Shown: positions 45,401 to 58,072, counted from the first letter of the stretch. The stretch: DNA of 64,000 nucleotides from Gentiana macrophylla (GCA_026214975.1 CM047810.1:93450316-93514315); one strand, 5' to 3'. Translations and numbers: made by a program. Notes: a model not told the origin generated them from the sequence alone.

Positions 45401-47754
45401 TCTCTTTCTCCTCTAAGAAAAGTCTCTCAGTTCGGTCTATGATTCAACTTTGGGCGTCGGTAGTTCCATGGTAGTGTGTTTCTCTATTTCCAACAAGCCC
45501 TATTCATTTAGTGCACCAAGTAGAGGGGAAGCAGGTATAGTTTCTAGGTTTTGAATAGTGAAATGTTGTGATTTGAGTTTAGTTTATGCTCTCCTCAAAG
45601 TCAATCTTTTAAAGACAACAAATGTTGTGTTCAATCCTGGTCTATGAAATAGCAGCTCAGGTATGATGGGGAATTTCTTGAGTCTTTCTGATTGGACTAG
45701 TTTTTTTTTTTTGAAAAAATGTGCATCTTTTATTTTCTGTTTTCTTTTGTAAACTTGTTCAATTTAAAGGGGATCCTTGATGGAATGGTAAAAGCAAGAT
45801 TAAATTTTTTCACTTCGGATGATACCTTTCATTTTGTCTGTATTATGTGAAGTGGTGTCAAGGAATCTGATTAGGGCAATCCGTCTCTTCAGGACTGGAT
45901 AGATATTGATTTTGGAATAGCTGAAGGAGTTGATTTCATTGCAGTATCTTTTGTCAAGTCTGCAGAAGTTATCCATCACCTTAAAAGCTACATTCAAGCA
46001 CATGCTCGTGATGGGTGAGTACGATGTTAAGTTCCAATAATTTTTCCCCATCATCTTACTATTAACTTTTTATTGACATTTGGTTGAATGAAGAACTTTC
46101 TTTAAGCTGAAAATTATCAACTCTAACAATTTTAGACTTTTTCATAGGCAAGGAAATTAATAGGGCTTTTGGGCCCAAGGTCATCATCGGGTGCTAAAAT
46201 GCTGAATGTTCGAATGTTAATCGACCCGCTTTACATTGTTTTGGTGACTTTAAGCTAAGTAGAAAATCTCCAAAACATTTCCCATGGAGTGGAAAACTGG
46301 ATTCTTGTTCTTGCTAGAATCCAAATGCTTCCATTATTTGGTTCAGTTGATCATCTTAAGAAATATCTATCGGAACACTTTTCTTGCATCTAAAATGAAC
46401 CTTAAAGATAGGTAAGTCACAATTAGTCAAAAAGAGGGAAGTTGTTGCTTTTAATTATGTTTGCATCTCAAATGGGCAAGCCTGGTGAATGATTTCTACC
46501 GTTTCTGGATTTTGAAGCGATGTTCATCCACTATTTCACGTCTCTTCCAGGTCAATGCATACCATCTTCTTTGCTTGCTGCTTTAGCGTGTTATGAGAGG
46601 ACGGAGTCCCATTTATATATTCTCTATGGAGACTATATTCACTTATCTTCTTATATTGATTGCTTGGGCTACTAGTCTTATGACACACTTATTTTGCCTT
46701 GTAGTGATATTGCTGTGATCGCAAAGATAGAAAGTGTAGACTCATTGAAGAACTTGGAGGAAATTATCCGAGAGCTTCAGATGGGGCTATGGTTGCAAGA
46801 GGAGATCTTGGTGCTCAGATCCCCTGAGAACAGGTCCCTTCCGAGCAGAAAAGAATGGTTCAGGTCTGCAGGCAGCTACACAAGCCTGTAATCATAGCTT
46901 CTCAATTGCTGGAGTCTATGATCGAATACCCTACCCCTACTCGAGCAGAAGTAGCCGATGTTTCTGAAGCAGTTAGACAACGAGCTGATGCCTTGATGCT
47001 TTCGGGTGAATCAGCCATGGGTCAGTTCCCAGAGAAAGCATTGACTGTTCTGAGAAATGTGAGTCTAAGAATCGAAAGATGGTGGAGGGAAGGAAAACAC
47101 CATGAAGCTATGGTGCTACCTGACGTAGCTTCCTCATTTGCTGACAGTATCTCAGAGGAGATTTGCAATTCCGCTGCCAAGATGGGTATGAAAGGGGAAA
47201 ATTTTACTGCAGAGTATCCTCAACAAGAAGATCCACTATCATCCAATCAAAACACCACACGTGGCATGCCATGCATTAGAAACTAGCCCATAAACAAAGC
47301 ATATGCCACGTGTTTTCATTTGATGATGTTGGATCTTCTCTTATTGAGGATATATATATACTATGCTGTAAAACTTCCCTTATGAAAAACTCCACTATTT
47401 ATTTCCCTTTGTTTTACAGTAACTCAAAACAATTTATTCTTTCACTTGACAGCCAACAACTTAGAGGTGGATGCAATATTTGTGTACACAAAGCAAGGAC
47501 ACATGGCATCCCTCTTGTCACGTTGCCGACCTGACTGCCCAATATTCGCGTTTACAACGACAACATCTGTGCGTAGAAGGTTGAATTTGCAATGGGGTCT
47601 CATACCTTTCCGTCTGAGCTTCTCTGATGACATGGAAACCAACCTCAACAAAACATTTTATTTGCTAAAGGCTCGTGGAATGATTAAATCAGGTGATCTG
47701 GTCATTGCTGTGTCTGACATGTTGCAGTCCATTCAAGTTATGAATGTTCCATGA
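42445..47754 (+). CDS. PKP1: Plastidial pyruvate kinase, alpha type
   Basis: It catalyses phosphoenolpyruvate + ADP to pyruvate + ATP in plastids, feeding fatty-acid synthesis. Exons: 42445-43062, 44961-45051, 45199-45393, 45893-46014, 46705-47185, 47453-47754, all with GT-AG introns. The N-terminus is Ser-rich, like a transit peptide. Landmarks: [12 protein letters not shown] and [14 protein letters not shown] (exon 1), [27 protein letters not shown] (exon 3), [19 protein letters not shown] (exon 4), [42 protein letters not shown] (exon 5), [20 protein letters not shown] (exon 6). A Cys-His-Gly-Thr replaces the usual Ser-His-Gly after ARIN, typical of this isoform. Frame breaks: about 42512 in the transit region, an in-frame stop at 45384, and two in exon 5 near 46769 and 46823. 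In a housekeeping gene these look like assembly errors, but a pseudogene is not excluded. Confidence 0.9.
44143..44245 (+). repeat. Short tandem duplication in intron 1 of the pyruvate kinase gene
   Basis: GTGGTAGAGTCGTCACAGGG and the following 25 bases recur 55 bp later (44198) with two changes. Intron 1 (43063-44960) holds nothing else I recognise. Confidence 0.75.
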
Positions 47755-49446
47755 CTTTGTACCAATCATGGAATCGGATCCCCTTGCGTTAGATGGGGTT
47801 AGATTGATTACTTTCTTCTAGGAAGTTTGGCATGTACCTTGTTTTCTTTGTAATACAAGATTGTGTTTAAACCCTCATAGACAGACGTTCATTCACTTTC
47901 TTCGTCATCCTCTTCATCGCTTTGTAGTGTCTTGGCTAAAAAATTGATATCAATGTTAGGCCCTCTTCCATTAAAGAGAGCGTGCGCAGAGGCATCCAAA
48001 TGAGTCTCTGCAACAGAGTTAATATCATCTATAGAAAGCCATATGAAAGGTACTTCGGCTATCTTCTTCACCATCATTGCTGAGGCACCAAAAGCTGTTG
48101 TAACACATCTACAGTATCATTGACGCATTCCTCTCGTTCAATTTCCTCAACCATACATCGAAAATGAACTAAATCCTCATCAATAGCAAAAATCATCCTC
48201 GTACCCTTCATTAGCATCGACCTCGCTTCCATATCAGCCTAACCCATGATACCTAAAGACTACAAATCTTTAGGCATAGGATCCAAAAAAAACATTTCGG
48301 GTTCAACTTCTTCGGCTCTACGTTGAAACTCCATCAATAATGAAATCATCGTCAAAAGTTTCTTGTTGAAACTCCATCAATAATGAAATCATCGTCAAAA
48401 GTTTCTTGTTCCTCCCGTTCGTTGTTGCCTTTGATGGTACCTGTGTTTGAAGTATAAACATGCTTCTTACCTTATACTGTGTAGAAACCGGATGACTCTT
48501 TTTTCCCTACCCCTTTCCTCCATAATCACTTTTGCATGCCCTTCCTCAAGAGCCCTTTTGGCCGCAATCCGTCACAATCAAACCCCATTCTCATCCGCCT
48601 CAATAACCTTAGGCCTATACTATTTCATCTTTGGAGGCATTGTTTTAGATTGTAACTATGGATGTTTCTCGAAGCATTCAACTTCTTTACGGGCAATCCG
48701 ATAACATAAGGGACAATAAGAATGCCATACCTCATACCTCAACTGGTGCCGAAAACTGGAATTTCCAACTCCTCAATCCAAATACATTCGATCTTTGGTT
48801 TCATCAAATCAACCTCTCCCTAAAATAAAAAATAAAAAATTCAAATCAACCTCTACCAACACCCTTGCTACGAAAGGCCGACACAAATTTAAAGTTGCGG
48901 CCTTCAAAGGTTTACCAATAAGAGATGCTCTTGGCCGAGTCGCTACACTACGAGTAAAAAGTCGACTTCTGACGCGGCCAAACCAAACTCCGGATTTAGT
49001 CAGGCCAGGTGGATTACGGATCTGCAGGTGGCTTTAAGAAGAAGAAAAAAAATAGACATTTCCTCCACCCTAAATAGGAGCTAAAGACACGTCATGATTC
49101 GGCTTAAAGTCGATTGTCCATTTATAAAGGACCATTCCCTATTTGCCAATACATCAAATCTGATGAAAAAATAAACGAGTGTATAAGTCAAATACACAAT
49201 TAGAAAACCCAAGAAAAAGGAAAGAAAAAAAAAAAAAAAGTACACAATCAAAACAAACTGTATAACAAATGTGCCATGTTGTATATTTATTATTGCCAAA
49301 TCCAAAGAGAGTCAAATGGAAATTACACTGCAGAAGCAACAGAATCATATTGCACCTCTATTACATAAGAAATATCAAACCCTATCTAGGGTTCTTCACT
49401 TTATTAAACTAAACCTTAATTGTCTGGCACACACACACCAAAAAAA
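47755..49446. other. Intergenic stretch with an orphan ORF and a 43-bp duplication
   Basis: The two host genes converge here. On the minus strand, 48220-47889 reads as DMEARSMLMKGTRMIF... and, after a one-base shift, MMVKKIAEVPFIWLSIDD... ending in an acidic DEEDDEESE tail at 47889; I do not recognise it and it may be a gene remnant. GTTGAAACTCCATCAATAAT and the next 23 bases stand at 48322 and again at 48365. No other support. Confidence 0.45.
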
Positions 49447-52400
49447 CTAAAATCCGGCTCGTGGATCACCGGATCCAGCAGCTACTACCCCCATCCCACC
49501 CCTTGTTGCTAATTTGATCTTTTCCAGGCTTGCTGATTTTGTCATTGACGTTTTATTGCCATCTAAATCTTGCACAAGTTCATCAATCTTGCGGAATTGA
49601 TAAGGCCATCTCGTGTTATACAGAAATTGGCGAAGATCAAACCTAGTATCGTCTGGAGAATAACTCTGCACAAGTTAAAGATACTACACTTCATGTACAA
49701 GTTCATTGGAAGGACCGACCGGGCCTTTTTTTAAGCCTATATATACATGAAAGATTTGAATATATATATATATACCTCGGCGTGATAAGAAGGTGTCAAC
49801 ACAGTCATTTTGTGTCTGTTAATGGAATAGTACTTGAAGAAGTACTTCACTTTTTCAGCCACCTCTGCTGGAGTTAGCTTTGAGCCCCATTTATAACACA
49901 AATTCTGAGAGAGATGAAAAACACAAGAAGCGAAAGCGAAATTTACGCTTTTGAACAAAAAAAGGGGTTGTTTATGAACATATGAAAAAACTGAATAAAG
50001 CACTTAGATTTTTTGAAGTCAGAACCTTGAACATTGAAACCGGTCCACAACGGAAAATCTTCCGTAACCTCCCGAATATGGAAAGTTCTTCGTATGTCAT
50101 TCCCATGTCCTTTTCATCTAGCTGCATTCATGTCTCATGAAAGAGAAATCAATCTAATTGCTTTCCATTCAAATAAATGGAAATTAAGGTAAGAACACGG
50201 ATACCTGACTACAATTGGTGCGTGTTGGCTCGAGTTCAGCAGTAGGTTGTGTGGCTTCGATTTCTGCCAGCGGTGGATAACTGAAATGTTTTGCTGCCCA
50301 TTTCAGAAAAGCTTTAAGATCTGTTTTGCTGATACTCCCAATGGGGTTAATATCTGCTGAACTGTAATCATACTGCATTCAACAAAAGTTGTATTATCAT
50401 ATAGAAAAAGAAAAAAAAACACAGAAATAGTACTTGAAATATATCAAACTGTTCAAAAGGCAAAATACCTTAGTCAAATAACCACTCAACGCTTCGTCGA
50501 CATTGGAGCTACCTAAAACCAGATAAAATCCAGGTTTACTATGGACCCAAGGCAGAAGTGATGCCAACATGAATGATATCACCATTTTGACTCGAGCCCG
50601 GATGTTTTGCAGCCCCAAGTCTTCAGTTTTTGTTCCTCCATCTACCTGCAAAGTTGATGGTAATTCAACAATTGGCAACATCAAAATAGGAATCATCATA
50701 CAGAGAGAGATAAAGGAGCTAGGGTGCAACCTTGTATCGAGGGCGCTTTCCAGTAAGAGTTTCAAACAAAGATAAAACCGAAGACACCACACTATCTACA
50801 ACAACGTCGATATGCCAAGCTCCCATTTCTTCTGCCAAAGCTTTTGCCCGTGCTTTTGTCGCTTGTGAACTGGAAGAAGAAATGAAGTTGGTTTTTGTAA
50901 CATCTTTGGAGCTAGCTGTATTTTGTTGTCTAATTATCTACTCACCTGTTTTCGGATCCCATGAAAACTGTGTATAATATACGCTTAGCAAATTCTTTGC
51001 TGTCTATCGGATATTGTCCATCGACATAATTTCCAATCCGCACCGCATCAGATTTGACTTGTTTGTCTCCTTTTTCAATGTCTGCACAAATCATAAAATG
51101 CTGGTCTATTTGTAGAATTATCGAATTCAAAATTAATTCATATAATACTACAAAGAAAATCATTTAGAGGACGACCATTCACGACTAGCTGGCACATGCA
51201 GCCAACAATGGCAACAACAGCAGAGCTATCTGCCCCGCCTGAAAGTGGAAGCAAGAAACCAGAGGCACCACTTCTTCTCAGATAATCCCATAACCAGCAA
51301 GCAGGTCCGAAAGCTATTTCCTCTTCAGGAGAATGATATCTGATCTGTAAAATAATAAATGAAACGAAACGAATACACGACCATGAGCATAGCGTATTTA
51401 ACTTACAGAAACTTTGTGCAATCATAAACCACCTGAAACTGACCTTAGTTGGGCTTGAAAGTGACATATGGAGGTTAAAGGACTGACAAAGTTTGAAAGG
51501 CACAACAACTGAAGATATCTTCTTTTTGCAGCTAGATTGCTCCTGGAAACTACTTATGGATCCTCTAAGACTAGCAACCTGCAGTTATGCAATGAAATTA
51601 AAGTTAATAATGCAAAATCTGAGCAAAATCATAATGTTTTTTTTATTTTTTTTTACGGAAACAGAATATATAACTCACCGCGTCTAGATCTATTTGTGCA
51701 ACAATCAATTCAACATCCTTCAAAGAAAATTGTGAACCTTGGGCAACCACATCTCCATTAACAACAACACAAGCACATCCATCTGCAAATGGAGAATGAA
51801 GTAGCCTGATAATTATAAAATCCAGTTCATGTATGATAGAGGACTATACGCCCCCCCGCCAGATGTAGATTAATACCAATACTAGATGAAAAAACTTATC
51901 AAGTTCAGTGGATGAAGGGGAAAAACAAAAAGGGGGTCTTTAAGGGCACCCCAGTAACTGCCTGTTTTTTAAACATTGGGGTGCCCTTAAAGGCCCCTAA
52001 GACGAAATAGAAACAAATTATCAGAAAACCAAGTAGAAGCATAAGCATATGTACCGTAATAGAGGCGGCCACCATCACATCCCTGTTGGTTACTATACAT
52101 ATAAACACCGCCACGGGTATGTGTGGCGCCAATAAATGCACGGAGCCGTAGATCAAGTTTTCGCAACTGATGATGACTTCCACTTGCATTCATGAACACT
52201 TCAACTCCATTAAGTGCAAGGTCAGCATGAGGAGGCAAAGGGCTAAAAAGCTCTTCACAAACTTCAGCTGCAACAGCTCTATAAATGATATCAATATTGT
52301 CAAAAACTACACTGAAACAAACACCGATATTTGACAAATATATAGTAAGATGAAACGGAGGATATTGTCGTACGTGTCTAAGAACTGAAGGTAAGCGTAT

Positions 52401-52678
52401 CCAAACGGCACATTTGTCTGAGATAAAACCTCAGAGATTTGTGGTGGGAGCAGAAAGTCCTCAAGGTACTCTCTTTGCTTCCAAGCTGTGAACCATCTCA
52501 GTTCCTATAATTTCCATCATTGGCTAGCCACATCTTTGGACGAATCAAGACAATTTTCCTGTTTAAACACAAAACCTGGCAATTATAACGCTCAGAACCC
52601 TTGATAACTGGCATCCCAAAACTGCATAAAATTCCATTTGTCCAATCGCCAAGCAATAGGTCTTTTAGGCAATCCCAC
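49447..52678 (-). CDS. NADS: Glutamine-dependent NAD+ synthetase, 5' end missing
   Basis: It makes NAD+ from nicotinate adenine dinucleotide, ATP and glutamine in the cytosol. Twelve exons with GT-AG borders: 52678-52374, 52278-52055, 51782-51679, 51578-51444, 51344-51176, 51081-50946, 50869-50731, 50645-50469, 50372-50205, 50121-50026, 49904-49776, 49665-49447. Glutaminase (nitrilase-type) domain: the Lys in [12 protein letters not shown] and the Cys in [15 protein letters not shown] are present. Synthetase domain: ATP P-loop [45 protein letters not shown]; the end is [10 protein letters not shown]. The exon(s) coding for about the first 70 residues, including the glutaminase catalytic Glu, are not found before the copia element at 53012 or after it. 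One base is lacking in the first exon near 52508. Either intron 1 was expanded beyond the window or the gene is 5'-truncated. Confidence 0.92.
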
Positions 52679-52861
52679 CTGCATATTTGGAAACCATGCA
52701 ACTGAAGTTAACTAGTAAGAGTGGGTGAATTAATTGTATAAAAGTAAGTCTTACTTTAAGCTTTCCAAGGGTCCTATGATGGAGGCCTAAGGGTATTTCT
52801 AGAAAAATTATGATGTGCATGATTGCAATGCAGACACCTTTAACGGGAAATTCTTACATTG

Positions 52862-52977
52862 TCACTCCATCCGTGTGGAGTTAAGGTGTTCTTCAATCTG
52901 AACCACACAGTTTCATTCTGCATTGAAACTGTGTGGTATAGATTGAACCACACCTTAACTCTCACACGGATGGAGTC
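52862..52977. repeat. Near-perfect 116-bp foldback (hairpin)
   Basis: ACTCCATCCGTGTGGAGTTA to CCACACAGTTTCA (52864-52914) is answered by TGAAACTGTGTGG to CACACGGATGGAGT (52924-52976) in inverse order. The arms are about 52 bp with few mismatches and a loop of about 8 bases. It is a small foldback MITE or a small-RNA precursor. It lies between the truncated NADS gene and the copia element. Confidence 0.85.
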
Positions 52978-53011
52978 GCCACACAACAACTTCCCTGAAC
53001 AACAGCCGTAG

Positions 53012-53265
53012 TGTAGAATTCAAGATCAGAGAAAATAGAAAGAGAAGTAAATTCTTCTTATTGATTAAAGCCAAAATGGCTGGGTATATAAAACGGGTTG
53101 CAGAACTAAGATAGATGAAGAACTAAAGACAAGACGGCTATTAATGGGTAGTTGAGGATCTACACCATTAAGACAATAAACAACTAACCAACCACTTATT
53201 TACCTTTATAATATAGATGTAATAAGGGTGTTACAAGATAAATAAAGACATTTAATTAAATACCA
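53012..53265 (-). repeat. 3' LTR of the copia element
   Basis: TGTAGAATTC...ATACCA on the plus strand. It shares CTATTAATNGNTAGTTGAGG and CAACTAACCAACCACTTATT with 61613-61868. Confidence 0.82.
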
Positions 53266-53281
53266 ACTTATACTCCTCGTC
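53266..53281 (-). other. Polypurine tract of the copia element
   Basis: On the minus strand GACGAGGAGTATAAGT lies between the end of the RNase H frame and the LTR. The purine run is short and impure. Confidence 0.5.
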
Positions 53282-55000
53282 AAGCTGGTTTATAGATATC
53301 CAATAAACCGAGCTTGCTACTGAACCGTTGAAAGGGGACCCTAGGCAGCCCTTTGGTAAACACATCTGCTATTTGTTGCTTGGTGTTGATGTAAGATAGT
53401 TGAATGTTGCCATCTTCCTCTTTTTCTTTGATGAAGTGTCTTTCTGTCTCTATGTGTTTAGTTCTATCATGCTGAATTGGATTGTTGAAGGTCTTTATTG
53501 CAGACTTGCTATCCTTTGAGCAGATTAATGAGTCGCGAGTAAGGAATTTTTAGTTCTTTCATAACTCTTTGGATCTCTGATGGCTCGAAATTCCCGGGGC
53601 AATGGCTCCAAATTGCCTTCTGTGAACTTTTTCCACCTGTGATTGCTTTTACTCCTCCAAGATACCCGATTTCCACGAGATAGATGCACCAACCAGAGGT
53701 AGATCTCGCGTTAGTTATAGAGCACCTTGATCTGCATCCACATACCCTTCAGTTTTTGAAGTTCCTTGAGCTTTGAATAAGATCCAACTGCCTGGACTTC
53801 CCTTGAGAAACATTAGTAACCTCATGGCAGCATCAAGATGTATTTTTCTTGGTGAATGCATGAACTAACTTATTTGGCCTACTGCAAAGGAAATGTCAGG
53901 CCTTGTGTGAGACAAATAGATTAATCTGCCCACCAATCTCTAAAAATTTTCTTGGTTAACTGGTTTACCATCATCATCTCTGCTAAATTTGACAGTGTTG
54001 TCAACTGGTGTGTCTACTGGTTTGCACTCCAATAACCTATAGTCTTCAAGGAGATCCATGATGTACTTTCTCTGGGTAAGAATGATTCCTTCTTTAGATC
54101 TAGATACTTCTATTCCCAGAAAATATCTCAACCGACCAAGATCCTTTATTTCAAACTCATCTTACAAGATATTTTTAATATCAGTAATTTCACCACTAGA
54201 ATTCCCAGTAATGAGAATGTCATCTACATACACAATAAGGATAGTGACACATCCTCCTTCTGTGTGTTATAGAAGAGAGTATGGTCACTATGTCATTGAG
54301 TATATCCACCCTTTTTCATTACTTGGAGAATCTGTTAAACCTGGCCCTTGGAGATTGTTTAAGTCCATAAAAGGAATTATTCAACCTACAAACCTGATTT
54401 GATTTAGTTATAAATCCAGGAGGGGTGCATGTACACTTCCTCTTTCAAATCACCATTTAAGAAGGCATTTTTGACATCTATTTGGTGCATTGTCCAGTTA
54501 TTGACAACAACAATGGATATAATGATTCTGACAGTGTTCAATCTAGCCACAGGAGCAAAGTTTCATTGAAATCAATTCCAAAAGTTTAGGTATAACCCTT
54601 GGCAACTAATCTGGCTTTATGCATATTAATGGTGACATAGGGGTTATGTTTGACCGTAAATAACCATCTACATCCAACAAGTTTAAAACCTTTTGGCATG
54701 TATACCAAATTCCAGGTGTGATTGTCCTCTAGAGTCTCTTCCATAACAGCCTTTTTCCACAGTGGACAATCAAGGGCTTGTTGTATGTTTTTTTGGTATA
54801 GATACAATATCAATGTTGGCAAGATAAGATTAGAAAGATTTAGATAATTTGCCATAGGAAACAAACCTGTCAATGAGATGTTTAGTGCATTCTTTAGTGC
54901 TTTTTTCTCAAAGAAATAGGCAACTCTTTAGGTACAGAGATAAGAGATCTTGATATATCACCAGTTTGAGAAGTGATCTCTGGTTCCACAAGAGTTTTCT
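53280..55000 (-). pseudogene. Copia reverse transcriptase and RNase H
   Basis: RT pieces on the minus strand: CPLWKKAVMEETLEDNHTWN and GCRWLFTVKHN (54780-54630), then MRYFLGIEVSRSKEGIILTQ and LLECKPVDTPVD (54131-53985). RNase H: RDSLICSKDSKSAI, NPIQHDRTKHIETERHFI and IADVFTKGLP (about 53540-53330). The catalytic centre between 54600 and 54140 is split over frames (a VYVDDIL-like region is seen near 54230). Stops and shifts are frequent. Confidence 0.8.
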
Positions 55001-55019
55001 CTTCCTCTGTAGTGTTTCT

Positions 55020-56520
55020 CTAATGTTCATGCACATTAGTGTCTCGGGCAACATCTTGAGAGGGGATAGGAGTGCTTAGAGTTCTTGAAGGCTTCTTCTG
55101 CCTAGTGTGGACAATGATTATTTGTTGAGGCAAAGGGGTATCCTTACTTGGCTGATCTGGGAGTGTTTCCAAAACATTATCATATTCAACAACAGGTAAA
55201 GTAACATCATTGTTAAGGAAACTGTACTGATCAAAGACAAATGTTATCCTTAGACTAGTAGGGTTGTTCTTTAAAAAATGTGACATCACAAGATATATAG
55301 AAACGATTATTTGAGGGTCAAAACATTTGAAACCTTTTTGAGAGGCAGAATACCCTACAAAGATGGTTTTAACATACCTTGGTCCAAATTTACACATATT
55401 CTGGGAGTGTATGAACAAAAGATGTGCAACCAAAAAATTTCAGAGGTATGGAAGTAACAAGTTTACAGTTAGGGTAAGAAGAAGTAAAACTTTCAATAGG
55501 TGGCATCCTATTTATCAGAAAGGTTGCTGTAAGGATAGCTTCTTCCCAATAAGAGGCAGAGACATTATAGGAGAATAAAAGGGTTCTGGTAACTTCCAAG
55601 AGGTGTCTATTCTTCCTCTCTGCCACTTCATTCTTTTGGGGAGTGTTAGCACATGAGGTTTGATGAATAACTCCTCTCAGTTAGAAAATGTCCTAACACT
55701 GAATTTAGACACTCAGTACCATTATCTGACCTAAGTATCTGAATTATTGTTTGGAACTGAGTCTTAACCACTTTGTAAAAAGTTTCAAATATTTGACTTA
55801 CATCAGATTTTTGCTTCATAAGATAGACCCAACATAATCTTGTGTGGTCATCTATGAAGGTAACAAACCATTTCTTATGAGTAAGGTTAAGGTTTTTAGA
55901 TAGTCCCCAAACATCAGTATGAACAAGGTTAAAAGAGGTAGATTCTTTATAAGGAACATATTTAAAGAAGCTTCTAGTATGCTTAGAAATTTCACATCAC
56001 ATTTCAAATCCCCAGGTTTTACACCAGAAAGCAAAATAGGGTACAATTTTTTAAGATAATGAAAATTGGGATGTCTTAAATGCAAATGTGACATTCTGAT
56101 TTTATTGCATTTAGGAGAATCCACATAAACACCAAGTCCCTTATCAGCCTTAACTTCTTTGCCTTGAATAAGATAGAGACCTTCAGTCTTCTTAAAATTG
56201 CCAATCCTCTCCAAAGATCCCGTTTCCTGAAACTCATAGTAGGTAGGGTAAAAGTTAACAACACACTTTCTCTCTTTAGAAAATTGGCTGACAGAAAATA
56301 TGTTGCTGGTTAAATTTGGGACATACAAGACTGAATTAAGAGTAAGATTATCAGATAGTCTAATTGTCCCTTTACCTTCAACCCTTGAACATGTTCCATC
56401 AGCAATTTTCACAAAGTATGGGTTACTAGTTTTATAGTAAGTATTAAAAAGGGAAAAATCACCTGTCATATGACTTGAAGCACCAGAGTCTATGATCCAA
56501 GTGTTCTTACTATTTTGGGC
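55020..56520 (-). pseudogene. Copia protease remnant and integrase
   Basis: 55852-56469 reads MTGDFSLFNTYYKTSNPYFV, KGTIRLSDNLTLNSVLYVPN and NIFSVSQFSKERKCVVNFYP, the protease-to-GAG_pre-integrase region with the HxxH-type MSHLHLRHPNF. The integrase core continues at 55626-55390 (MAERKNRHLLEVTRTLLF, WEEAILTATFLINRMP) and 55433-55020 (YVKTIFVGYSASQKGFKCFD). Several frame changes. The first two catalytic Asp of integrase fall into the broken stretch 55850-55640. Confidence 0.8.
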
Positions 56521-57461
56521 AGTACCACCAACTGAAGTATCAGACTTCTACTGCATCCTTTGGTCAAGAAACAAATCCAAGGCGTCCAGTTGTTCCTTTG
56601 AGATGAGACTTGGTTGATCAGTAGCATTGTAGGCCTATTTTTGATCTGTCCAATTGCCTCCTTCTTGGTATTTTGATTTTTCTGCAAGTGTGGGGGCTTT
56701 TCATGGGGATTCCAGCAAGAGTCTTCAATGTTACATCTCTTCTTGCAGTGGTCACACAACATATTGCTCTTCTGATCATTCCTTTTGAAAGGTCCCTTAT
56801 GATTTCCACTCATAAAAGCAGAGTCTTCATTTATAGTAGCTAAGGCAGAGTGTGCTCCTCCTGGAGTAGGCAACAGGCCACCCATGACATATTTCCTGCT
56901 TTCCTCCTTTGAAAGAGTAGCAAAAGCCTCTTGAACAGATGGTAGAGGTACATGTGCAAGTATCCTTTCACGAGCTGCATCATAGATAGGGTTTAGATGA
57001 ACAAGAAAGTCAAAGACCCTATCTTTTTCCACCAGTATCTAGAATTTGTAGGCATCACCATGCAGTCCCATTCAGTGACTGTTAGTTTGGTCATATTCTT
57101 GCCATAATTTCTTCAAAATTTTGAAGTATTTGGTGATATCAAAGGTTCCATGATTAGTCTCTTTTAGGCTGGTTCGGACACCAAAGGCCTGTGCAAAGTG
57201 CCCTTTATCAGAGTAGGTAGCAACCACATTATCCCAGATAACTTTGGTAGTTAGGTAAAAAAAAGATGAACTTGGTTTATCTCTTGCTCCATAGAGTTGA
57301 TTAACCAAGACATGATTGTTTGCATTCTCAGTTTCCCATGTGTAGTAAGCTTCTTCATTGGTTTTTTTAGGGTTTTGTGGATCTAGTAAGATACCCAATT
57401 TTCCTCTACCCGGTGATGAAGATTCGAACGGATGGGCCCATGCTGAGATAATTTGAGCCAT
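56490..57461 (-). pseudogene. Copia Gag
   Basis: The ATG at 57461 starts MAQIISAWAHPFESSS. NNHVLVNQLYGARDKP and VIWDNVVATYSDKGHFAQAF are typical of the copia Gag (UBN2-like). After a stop at 57072 a second frame (57032-56490) has RVFDFLVHLNPIYDAARERI and a CCHC-like knuckle (CDHCKKRCNIEDSCW) in which His is not at its usual place. The ATG is 36 bp from the hAT insertion site, so the hAT cut the leader, not the frame. Confidence 0.82.
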
Positions 57462-57498
57462 TTAGCTTCTTATAAGTGATTTGGAGGCGGGATTATCT

Positions 57499-57730
57499 AG
57501 GGGTGGCATTTGGACCGGGCTAGCCCGACCAGCCCGGACCCGGCCCGGTTTTTGCGAGCCCTAACCTCGAACTCCCTGAACCCCACCCAATTGCCGCCCG
57601 GAATTTTTAGGGCCGTGCCCGTCTAGCTTCCCCAACCCGTGACCGCTGGCCCGGCCCGCAGCCCGGCCCAACCCAGCCCTTGGCCCGGCCACTGAACCGC
57701 TTGACCCGCCTTGGCCCGCCCGGCCCTCCC
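57499..57730. repeat. GC-rich subterminal region of the hAT, left
   Basis: Repeated CCCGGCCC / GGCCCGG words (at least eight in 230 bp). Such subterminal repeats are transposase binding sites in the Ac family, and a like role here is inference. The minus-strand frames at 57561-57805 (Gly/Arg-rich) only translate these repeats. Confidence 0.7.
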
Positions 57731-57812
57731 TCTTTTTTGAATTTTGAATTCCCCCCACACACTTTTCCCCTCTTTTGAATTTTGAATTCCCCCCCACACT
57801 TTCATTCTACAC

Positions 57813-57820
57813 CTATAAAT
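57813..57820 (+). promoter_or_regulatory. TATA box of the hAT transposase
   Basis: CTATAAAT within CACCTATAAATACCCC, followed by a CT-rich start region (CACCTCTCTCTCTC, about 57847-57861), 260 bp upstream of the first ATG at 58073. Confidence 0.6.
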
Positions 57821-58072
57821 ACCCCTCTATATCATTCATTCTCCTCACACCTCTCTCTCTCAAATCTCTATCATTCTCAATATTCTCAAATTCTCAATAT
57901 TATTATCTTCATATTATCTTATATAATATTAATTACTACTTACTAGTTTACTAGTAATTGTAATTTTACTACTACAATATTAAATTACTCTATCATATAT
58001 TCATACTATACTCTTTTACTCATTTATAAATTTATACTCTTTTATACTCTCTAGTCTTTACTATCTACAAAT

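Noticed and set aside
57561..57805. Gly/Arg-rich protein on the minus strand
   Set aside because: It only translates the GC-rich subterminal repeats of the hAT element.
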